Source: Phycisphaerae bacterium
Lineage (GTDB): Bacteria > Planctomycetota > Phycisphaerae > Sedimentisphaerales > SG8-4
Assembly (NCBI GenBank): GCA_030603035.1
Contig: JAUVYQ010000079.1
Location: 1 to 12,237 of the forward strand
Direction: 5' to 3'
Length of the DNA stretch: 12,237 bases
The notes under the pieces were generated by a model. The model worked only from the letters and a program-made list of their open reading frames with translations, searched no databases and was not told the DNA's origin. This document shows positions 7,233 through 12,237 of the stretch, piece after piece. Position 1 is the first letter of the stretch, and each line of letters opens with the position of its first letter. The position numbers and the translations under genes are program-made.

Positions 7233-9269
7233 ATGCAGAGAAAAGAAATAAGCAATCAGACTATAACCTTGCATCGCTTCAACACAGTCGTTGTCGGCTC
7301 AGGCGCAGCAGGGATGAATTGTGCGGTGCACCTTTATGAGTTTATGGGCCAAAAAGGAGTTGAGAATCCGCAAGAAAGGATTGCCGTAGTAACTGCGGGG
7401 CTCGGCCTGGGTGCATCGCGAATGAGCGGCTCCGATAAGCAAACCTATTACAAAATGGGTACAAGTCCGGACGTCCCTGACAGCGCCGAAGAGTTTGCGA
7501 AAAGTCTAACGGCGGCGGGGTGCTGCCACAGCGATTTATCGCTTGCCGAAGCAATCGGCTCACTTCGTGAATTTTACCATCTGGTTCAGGTAGGCGTTCC
7601 CTTCCCCCACGATCCAATAGGAAGTTACTGCGGCTACAAAACCGATAATGACCCTTACGAACGGGCAACATCTGCCGGGCCTAAAACCAGCAAATATATG
7701 AGTGAATGCCTGCAGAGACAGCTCGAACGGTACGGAGTTAAGATATATGACCGCCAGGAAGTTGGTCATTTACTTACAATCGATGCTGGTGAATCGAAAC
7801 AAATTGTCGGCGTTGTTACAATAGACAAAGAGAAGGTCGCCAAGGACAGTTTCGCAATAAATGTTTTTTACTGTGCCAACCTTGTTTTGGCTGCGGGTGG
7901 CCCGGGGGAAATATATAAAACCAGCGTTTATCCAAAGGGCCAGGTTGGCATTCACGGCCTTGCGTTTGAAGCCGGTTTGGTTGGTGAAAACCTTACTGAA
8001 TCACAATTTGGGCTGGCAAGTACAAAGTTCCGCTGGAACGTATCCGGTTCTTATATGCAGGTTATTCCTCGGATATTCAGTACCGATGCCAATGGAAATA
8101 ATGAACGCGAGTTTTTGACAGACTTCTTTCCGTCAATGAGCAAGATGGCAACGGATATTTTCCTTAAAGGTTATCAGTGGCCTTTTGACCCGCAGCGCAT
8201 TGAGAATCTGCAATCTTCATTGATTGACGTTCTGGTCTTTAATGAGACTCAGAAAAACCGGCGGGTCTTTATGGACTTTCTGCACAATCCAATAGGCAAT
8301 GCTTCGATGAAAGATTTTGACGTTAATGACCTTGAACCGGAAGCTGCTGAGTATTTGAAAAAAACAGGTGCGTTTCAGGATACGCCAATCGAACGGCTTT
8401 TCGCTATGAATCCTCTGGCTATCGAGATTTATAAGGAAAACGGCATCGATTTATATTCGGAGCCGCTTGAAATCGCGGTCTGTGCACAGCACAATAACGG
8501 CGGCTTTGCTGTAAACAAATGGTGGCAGTCCAATATACCCCGAACCTTTATAATCGGTGAGATGGCAGGGACTCATGGTGTCAAGCGGCCTGGCGGCTCT
8601 GCCCTTAACGCTGGCCAGACCGGCGGGCTGCGTGCAGCTGAATACATGGTTAATGTTTATGGCTGTGATTTGCCCGGGTATTGTGACAAACAGGCTGAGA
8701 TTGACCAGCAGCTAAGTCAGTTTGTTGAAAAAATTGAGCAGTACAAAACTTCGTCCGGTTTAGTACCACAAGTAGTAATAGAAAATATTCAGAATCGTAT
8801 GACAGCTTCAGCAGGACATATAAGAGAGCTAAACGATGCTCACAAAGCTCTAAGAGAAGCGGTTAAACTTACCAAAGATATACAACAACACGGCTTCAAA
8901 TTGGAGCACACAAAAGAGATTGTAACCGCAATCCGGGCAGAGAATCTGGCCTTAGCCAGTGTCGCATATCTCAAAGCGATTGTAGAATTGCTCGAGCAAG
9001 GCAGCGGCTCGCGCGGTTCGCATCTTGTCATTTCTGAGGACGGAATGGAGATACATACTGACATTAGAAATTACGCGACCGGCAAGGCTCTGAGGTTCAA
9101 ATCTGAGAATGAGTTGTTAAGAAATTCTATATTACAGATTGAATACGACGAAAGTTCACCTGATTTGTTCCGTTGCCGGAACGTTAGACTAAGACCAGCA
9201 CCGACTGATAGAAAGGCGTTTGAGCTGGCCTGGCAGGATTACAGAGAAGGCAGGATATATGATGATTAA
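7233..9269 (+). CDS. FAD-binding protein, fumarate reductase/succinate dehydrogenase flavoprotein superfamily
   Basis: A 678-residue soluble flavoprotein of the FrdA/SdhA/L-aspartate oxidase superfamily; the substrate is unknown. Visible are the N-terminal dinucleotide-binding GSGAAG (22-27), LVLAAGG (217-223), and the C-terminal FAD-binding segment with QHNNGG (419-424) and FIIGEMAGTHGVKRPGGSAL (439-458), equivalent to the family's GExxxGxHGxxRxGGxxL. Where dicarboxylate enzymes carry QFHPT, this protein has QFGLAST (258-264), and I cannot find the RGEGG segment with the catalytic arginine. It is therefore unlikely to be a fumarate reductase or aspartate oxidase. There is no Tat or Sec signal and no partner Fe-S subunit beside it. 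I chose the ATG at 7233 because AGGGAA at 7221-7226 is well placed; an in-frame TTG at 7197 would add 12 residues but has no comparable site. It probably acts on a sugar-acid intermediate, with electrons possibly shared with the first gene's product. Confidence 0.85.
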   Translation: MQRKEISNQTITLHRFNTVVVGSGAAGMNCAVHLYEFMGQKGVENPQERIAVVTAGLGLGASRMSGSDKQTYYKMGTSPDVPDSAEEFAKSLTAAGCCHSDLSLAEAIGSLREFYHLVQVGVPFPHDPIGSYCGYKTDNDPYERATSAGPKTSKYMSECLQRQLERYGVKIYDRQEVGHLLTIDAGESKQIVGVVTIDKEKVAKDSFAINVFYCANLVLAAGGPGEIYKTSVYPKGQVGIHGLAFEAGLVGENLTESQFGLASTKFRWNVSGSYMQVIPRIFSTDANGNNEREFLTDFFPSMSKMATDIFLKGYQWPFDPQRIENLQSSLIDVLVFNETQKNRRVFMDFLHNPIGNASMKDFDVNDLEPEAAEYLKKTGAFQDTPIERLFAMNPLAIEIYKENGIDLYSEPLEIAVCAQHNNGGFAVNKWWQSNIPRTFIIGEMAGTHGVKRPGGSALNAGQTGGLRAAEYMVNVYGCDLPGYCDKQAEIDQQLSQFVEKIEQYKTSSGLVPQVVIENIQNRMTASAGHIRELNDAHKALREAVKLTKDIQQHGFKLEHTKEIVTAIRAENLALASVAYLKAIVELLEQGSGSRGSHLVISEDGMEIHTDIRNYATGKALRFKSENELLRNSILQIEYDESSPDLFRCRNVRLRPAPTDRKAFELAWQDYREGRIYDD

Positions 9270-9293
9270 TCAAAATCACATAGGAGAGTTTGT

Positions 9294-10394
9294 ATGGCAG
9301 TTGTAGAGGTAAAGCCCAAGTCTGGCTGCAAATACGATATAGTTTCACTTGGTGAAATCATGATTCGCCTCGATCCGGGCGAAGAAAGAATCCATACGAC
9401 CAGATACTTTAGAGCCTGGGAGGGCGGCGGTGAATACAACGTTGCCCGAGGCCTGAAGCGTTGCTTCGGTAAAGCCGCTGCGGTTGTAACTGCGATCACC
9501 GACAATCCGGTAGGCAGACTGCTCGAAGATTTGATCTTACAGGGCGGCGTCAGTATGGAATACGTCAAATGGGTCCCGTATGACGGTATCGGCAGGAAAG
9601 TACGAGTGGGACTGAATTTCACCGAACGAGGTTTTGGCGTGCGGGCTGCTGTAGGATGTTCAGATAGAGCCAATAGCGCTGCCTCGCAACTGAAAAAAGG
9701 TGATATCGACTGGGAAAAAATATTTGCCCATGATGGTGTCCGTTGGTTCCACACCGGCGGTATCTTCGCCGCACTGTCTGAAACGACACCTGATGTTATT
9801 ATGGAGGCGGTCAGAACTGCAAAAAAATACGGTACTGTGGTTTCTTATGATTTAAACTACCGCAACTCACTCTGGAAGGACATTGGCGGACAGAAAAAAG
9901 CACGAGAGGTTAATCGTGCTATCGCGCCTTACGTTGATGTAATGTTAGGCAATGAAGAAGATTTTACGACAGCACTTGGATTTGAGGTTAAGGGACTGGA
10001 TGAAAGTTATTCGAAGCTCGATCCAGCGAACTTTAAGAAAATGATAACCGAGGTGGTAAAGGAATTTGGCAATTTCAAGGTCGTGGGCACCACACTGCGC
10101 AACGCAAAGACCGCCTGCGTCAACGATTGGGGTGCGATTATATATGCAGATGGCCAGTTCTATGATGCCACATTGGGGCTGGACCTGGAGATTTATGACC
10201 GTGTCGGCGGTGGTGATAGTTTCGCCTCTGGCCTTATCTATGCTCTTATGGAAGGCAAAACGCCTGCCGAGGCGGTAAATTATGGTGCGGCACATGGCGC
10301 TTTGGCGATGACCACGCCTGGTGACACTACCACAGCCAGTCTGCGTGAAGTCGAAAAAGTCATCAAGGGCGGCGGTGCCAGAGTCGATAGATGA
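9294..10394 (+). CDS. kdgK: PfkB-family carbohydrate kinase, probable 2-keto-3-deoxygluconate kinase
   Basis: Predicted to phosphorylate KDG at the 6-OH with ATP, giving KDPG for the aldolase encoded upstream. PfkB features are complete: the N-terminal signature GGGEYNVA (44-51), YDLNYRNSLW (185-194, the D-x-N-x-R-x-x-L-W motif usual in KDG kinases), the LGNEEDF segment (218-224), and the anion hole and catalytic base in DRVGGGDSF (302-310, base D308). At 366 residues it is slightly longer than typical KDG kinases because of a loop near 232-245. It starts 24 bp after the flavoprotein stop with a strong AGGAGAG at 9282-9288, 5 bp before the ATG, consistent with one transcript. Other PfkB sugar kinases (fructokinase, 5-keto-2-deoxygluconokinase) are alternatives, but the DxNxRxxLW motif and the aldolase in the same operon favour KDG. 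Confidence 0.85.
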   Translation: MAVVEVKPKSGCKYDIVSLGEIMIRLDPGEERIHTTRYFRAWEGGGEYNVARGLKRCFGKAAAVVTAITDNPVGRLLEDLILQGGVSMEYVKWVPYDGIGRKVRVGLNFTERGFGVRAAVGCSDRANSAASQLKKGDIDWEKIFAHDGVRWFHTGGIFAALSETTPDVIMEAVRTAKKYGTVVSYDLNYRNSLWKDIGGQKKAREVNRAIAPYVDVMLGNEEDFTTALGFEVKGLDESYSKLDPANFKKMITEVVKEFGNFKVVGTTLRNAKTACVNDWGAIIYADGQFYDATLGLDLEIYDRVGGGDSFASGLIYALMEGKTPAEAVNYGAAHGALAMTTPGDTTTASLREVEKVIKGGGARVDR

Positions 10395-10405
10395 GCAATA
10401 TATCC

Positions 10406-10512
10406 GATCCTCGATTCTCGATGCTCGTTATTGCTTAATTGGTGATTGATAACTGATAACCGATTGCTATTTAACCATACACCATCTCCACGAGTATCCA
10501 GAATCGAGTATC
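10406..10512. repeat. Imperfect inverted repeat filling the kdgK-mtnA gap
   Basis: The 141-bp gap between kdgK and mtnA has no gene. Its edges are an imperfect inverted repeat: 10406-10427 pairs with 10491-10512 at 19 of 22 positions by hand comparison, around a 63-nt spacer. The right arm belongs to a tandem duplication of a 14-mer (10492-10505 and 10506-10519, one mismatch), and the spacer holds TGATAAC twice in tandem. A small hairpin, AGCAATA (10394-10400) with TATTGCT (10429-10435), overlaps the kdgK stop codon. There is no T-run, so it is not a standard intrinsic terminator. Short GAATC/GAGTATC repeats of this kind are often dispersed in environmental bacterial genomes. Confidence 0.55.
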
Positions 10513-10535
10513 AAGAATCCAAAAAGTAAGTATTT

Positions 10536-11597
10536 ATGATTGTCCAGGCAGTTAAATGGATTGGTGATGTTGACGGTTTTCTGCAGTTGATAGACCAGCG
10601 TAAGCTACCTGCTGAGTGTGTCAAATTGCAGTGCCGGGACGTTGAGCAGCTCTACGATGCCATAACAACACTTGCCGTTCGCGGGGCTCCAGCCCTTGGG
10701 GTTTCGGCGGCTTATGGGCTGGTTTTAGCTATGCAGAAGCTATCTGCTGATAGTAACTTAAAGCAGGGACTTGACGTATTGGCCAAGGCAGGTCAATTGT
10801 TAGCTTCATCGCGTCCTACTGCCGTGAATTTGTTCTGGGCGCTGGATAGGATTCGGCAAAGGGCTGAGCAATTTGCTGTAACTGAGCCGAAGGCGAAATT
10901 ACAAGCACTGTGTGCGGTTGTTTTAAGCGAGGCGAACGCTATTTATCAGGAAGATGTGGATATGTGCCGGCGGATTGGAGAAAACGGTGAGAAGTTTATC
11001 AAGCAAGGGGCCGGCATTTTGACGCATTGCAATGCCGGGGCGCTTGCGACTGCGGGACAGGGAACGGCTTTGTCGGTGATGTTTGAGGCACATAAAAAGG
11101 GCAGGAAGTTCAAGGTTTATGCGGATGAGACCCGGCCATTGCTGCAGGGTGCCCGGTTGACGGCCTGGGAGTTGAAACAGGCCGGTATCAATGTGGTGAT
11201 TATTTGTGACAATATGGCCGGGTGGCTGATGAAGCAGGGACATATTAGCGCCGTGATAACCGGTGCTGACCGAATCGCAGCAAATGGTGATGCGGCAAAT
11301 AAGATTGGCACTTACAGCTTGAGCATTCTTGCCAGAGAACACGGTATACCTTTTTATATTGCGGCACCGTCAAGCACATTCGATTTGAGTATAAAAAGCG
11401 GAGCCGAAATACCTATCGAGGAAAGGACGGCTGATGAGGTGGCATTCTTTGGCGATAAAAGAATCACACCGGACGGAGTTGATATTTACAATCCGGCATT
11501 TGACGTTACAGAAGCGCGGGACATTACCGCTATCATTACCGAAAGAGGCGTAATAGAAAAGCCGAACGCTCGCAAAATCGCGGAGCATTTACAATAG
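10536..11597 (+). CDS. mtnA: S-methyl-5-thioribose-1-phosphate isomerase (MtnA family)
   Basis: Converts 5-methylthioribose-1-phosphate to 5-methylthioribulose-1-phosphate in methionine salvage. At 353 residues it has normal family length. Key motifs are VRGAPA (48-53), THCNAGALAT with the catalytic Cys165, DETRPLLQGARLTAWEL (197-213), GADRIAANGD with the catalytic Asp245, and PSSTFD (278-283). No other methionine-salvage gene is in the window. The gap to kdgK is 141 bp and repeat-rich, so this is probably its own transcription unit. The Shine-Dalgarno is poor (AAGTAAG about 6 bp before the ATG), but residues from the ATG onward match the family N-terminus. MtnA relatives also act in the DHAP shunt for 5-deoxyribose phosphate and as related aldose-phosphate isomerases, so the exact substrate is not proven. 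It converges with the Fe-S gene, 22 bp apart. Confidence 0.92.
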   Translation: MIVQAVKWIGDVDGFLQLIDQRKLPAECVKLQCRDVEQLYDAITTLAVRGAPALGVSAAYGLVLAMQKLSADSNLKQGLDVLAKAGQLLASSRPTAVNLFWALDRIRQRAEQFAVTEPKAKLQALCAVVLSEANAIYQEDVDMCRRIGENGEKFIKQGAGILTHCNAGALATAGQGTALSVMFEAHKKGRKFKVYADETRPLLQGARLTAWELKQAGINVVIICDNMAGWLMKQGHISAVITGADRIAANGDAANKIGTYSLSILAREHGIPFYIAAPSSTFDLSIKSGAEIPIEERTADEVAFFGDKRITPDGVDIYNPAFDVTEARDITAIITERGVIEKPNARKIAEHLQ

Positions 11598-11619
11598 ATG
11601 GCTCACGACTGGGACCCCT

Positions 11620-11889
11620 TTAATCTACAGCGATGACTTCTTTGACCTCAGGTATTTTTTCCTTTAGCAGGCGTTCAACGCCCATTTTCAGGGTCATTTG
11701 AGCGCCGGGACAGCCCTGGCAGGCGCCCTGCAGGCGAATCTTAACGGTATTATCCGCTTCTGTTCCTACCAGTTCGATATCGCCGCCGTGGCTTTGTAGG
11801 TCTGGCCGAACGGCCTCGATTATGTTTTTGACCCTTTCTTCGAAGCTATTTTCTGCGTTGGTATCGCCGCAACCGCATTGTTCACACAT
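11620..11889 (-). CDS. NifU C-terminal-domain Fe-S cluster scaffold/carrier protein
   Basis: An 89-residue protein that is essentially a stand-alone NifU C-terminal (Nfu) domain, expected to bind a [4Fe-4S] cluster at a dimer interface and hand it to apoproteins. The domain runs from about residue 16 to 89, with HGGDIEL (34-40) and the ligand motif C57-x-x-C60 in ACQGCPGAQMTL (56-67). The N-terminus adds MCEQCGC (C2, C5, C7), an extra cysteine cluster before the domain. AGGAGA on the minus strand (plus 11896-11901) sits 6 bp before the ATG, and a candidate promoter lies about 60 bp upstream. The first gene in the window encodes a protein with three predicted [4Fe-4S] clusters, but opposite orientation and an intervening gene give no direct link. 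Housekeeping Fe-S assembly is the likely role. Confidence 0.92.
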   Translation of the reverse strand: MCEQCGCGDTNAENSFEERVKNIIEAVRPDLQSHGGDIELVGTEADNTVKIRLQGACQGCPGAQMTLKMGVERLLKEKIPEVKEVIAVD

Positions 11890-11904
11890 AAGAAATCTCC
11901 TAAA

Positions 11905-11945
11905 TTAGTTCGTAGTTGTTAGTTCATGGTTCGTAGTCTATGAAC
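11905..11945. repeat. Short repeats and small hairpin in the nfu 5' leader
   Basis: Between the nfu start codon and its candidate promoter, GTTCGTAG occurs at 11908-11915 and 11929-11936, and TTAGTTC at 11905-11911 and 11919-11925. GTTCAT (11922-11927) can pair with ATGAAC (11940-11945). These short units look like the dispersed GTTCGTAG-type repeats common in environmental genomes. The hairpin would fall inside the nfu leader RNA, but it is weak (6 bp, 12-nt loop). Confidence 0.45.
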
Positions 11946-11951
11946 TCAATT

Positions 11952-11979
11952 ATTATAGCAGCAATTTGTTCTAAAGCAA
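11952..11979 (-). promoter_or_regulatory. Candidate sigma70-type promoter for the nfu-like gene
   Basis: On the minus strand a perfect TATAAT (plus 11952-11957) follows TTGCTT (plus 11974-11979) with a 16-bp spacer. The -10 is about 60 bp upstream of the nfu start codon, which leaves a plausible leader with a good Shine-Dalgarno. The -35 matches consensus at only three positions, and AT-rich DNA produces TATAAT by chance, so this is a moderate call. Confidence 0.4.
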
Positions 11980-12000
11980 GTAATCTTTCTACGTTTTGAA

Positions 12001-12038
12001 TCCGCCCTGCCAGAGGCGGATAAACCCTCCAGAGGCGG
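12001..12038. repeat. GC-rich hairpin and direct repeat inside the repeat element
   Basis: TCCGCC (12001-12006) pairs with GGCGGA (12015-12020) around an 8-nt loop. CCAGAGGCGG occurs at 12010-12019 and again at 12029-12038. The block stands out as GC-rich in AT-rich surroundings. It has no T-run after it on either strand, so it is not a standard terminator. Confidence 0.55.
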
Positions 12039-12043
12039 GCAAG

Positions 12044-12142
12044 ATTGGGTTTGATTGGGTTCGTTTTGGGTTTGTTTTGGCATTTTATTGGCTTTAATTG
12101 GCTTTGTATTGGCTTTGATTGGCTTTGAATTGGGTTTGTTTT
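12044..12142. repeat. Degenerate tandem array of a 10-12 bp unit
   Basis: About nine consecutive units of the form ATTGGGTTTG, ATTGGCTTTG or TTTTGGGTTTG can be read across this stretch, with unit length wavering between 10 and 12 bp. Related copies continue at 12154-12160 (CAATTGG) and 12220-12228 (ATTGGCTTT). Units are too short and have no unique spacers, so it is not a CRISPR array. Confidence 0.65.
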
Positions 12143-12237
12143 CACCAAGTGTCCAATTGGATTTATTTTCATAAGCCACTGTTATTAAAGAGGTTACGTT
12201 CACTTGACTTTTTTGGAAATTGGCTTTGTTTGTTAAA

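Larger units (their letters stand above)
11990..12237. repeat. Phycisphaerae-type low-complexity repeat element, continues past window end
   Basis: No real gene is visible here. The stretch is GC-poor apart from one hairpin block and is made largely of degenerate ATTGG(C/G)TTTG units. The minus strand opens in two frames as N/K/P/Q/I-rich peptides (12172-11924 and 12203-11946), which is what a non-multiple-of-three repeat unit gives. I recognise this peptide style from spurious small proteins annotated in Sedimentisphaerales-like genomes. It is probably an interspersed repeat family member; its outer boundary is not in the window. Confidence 0.6.

Noticed and set aside
11598..11619. Bidirectional terminator between mtnA and nfu
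   Set aside because: The 22-bp gap has no stable hairpin or T-run on either strand.
12044..12142. Possible CRISPR array
   Set aside because: Units are 10-12 bp, degenerate and directly adjacent, with no unique spacers and no cas gene nearby.
11924..12203. Two overlapping minus-strand frames (82 and 85 codons) rich in N, K, P, Q and I
   Set aside because: They are readings of a tandem repeat whose unit length is not a multiple of three. Neither has a domain or a good ribosome-binding site, so I treat them as repeat DNA.

Overview
The window is bacterial and most likely comes from a member of the Planctomycetota, class Phycisphaerae (Sedimentisphaerales-like). The main clue is the last ~250 bases: a low-complexity repeat whose minus strand would translate as runs of N-P-I-K-A-N-like residues. 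I remember this kind of repeat from Phycisphaerae genomes and MAGs. The gene content (large secreted polysaccharide-active protein beside uronate catabolism genes) fits, but the taxonomic call rests on recognition and was not searched.

Layout. Positions 2 to 10394 hold six genes, all on the plus strand: (1) the 3' part of a multidomain iron-sulfur flavoprotein (FMN ene-reductase barrel fused to an FAD/NAD(P)H electron-input module); (2) a short-chain dehydrogenase/reductase; (3) a KDPG-aldolase-like protein; (4) a 959-residue secreted protein with an N-terminal BNR_4-type propeller and a C-terminal PL10/pectate-lyase-like helical domain; (5) an FrdA/SdhA-superfamily flavoprotein; (6) a PfkB-family kinase, best read as 2-keto-3-deoxygluconate (KDG) kinase. 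Gaps are 11 to 38 bp except before the flavoprotein (137 bp, with an inverted repeat). This looks like one catabolic operon, possibly with an internal regulatory point near 7130-7200.

How the genes may work together. The secreted protein would cleave a uronate-containing polysaccharide by beta-elimination. Unsaturated uronate is converted to 4-deoxy-5-ketouronate, a reductase such as the SDR makes KDG, the kinase makes KDPG, and the aldolase splits it to pyruvate and glyceraldehyde-3-phosphate. Those four activities form a recognisable Entner-Doudoroff-type uronate route. The two flavoproteins have no place in the textbook route and are the most interesting part: they suggest an extra reduction or oxidation of a sugar-acid intermediate. 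No transporter, regulator, GH88/GH105 or KduI is present in the window.

After a 141-bp gap carrying an imperfect inverted repeat comes mtnA (methylthioribose-1-phosphate isomerase family). A NifU C-terminal-domain Fe-S protein follows on the minus strand, convergent with mtnA, with a recognisable Shine-Dalgarno and a candidate promoter. The remaining 348 bp hold short dispersed repeats, a GC-rich hairpin and the tandem low-complexity repeat, with no gene I would defend.
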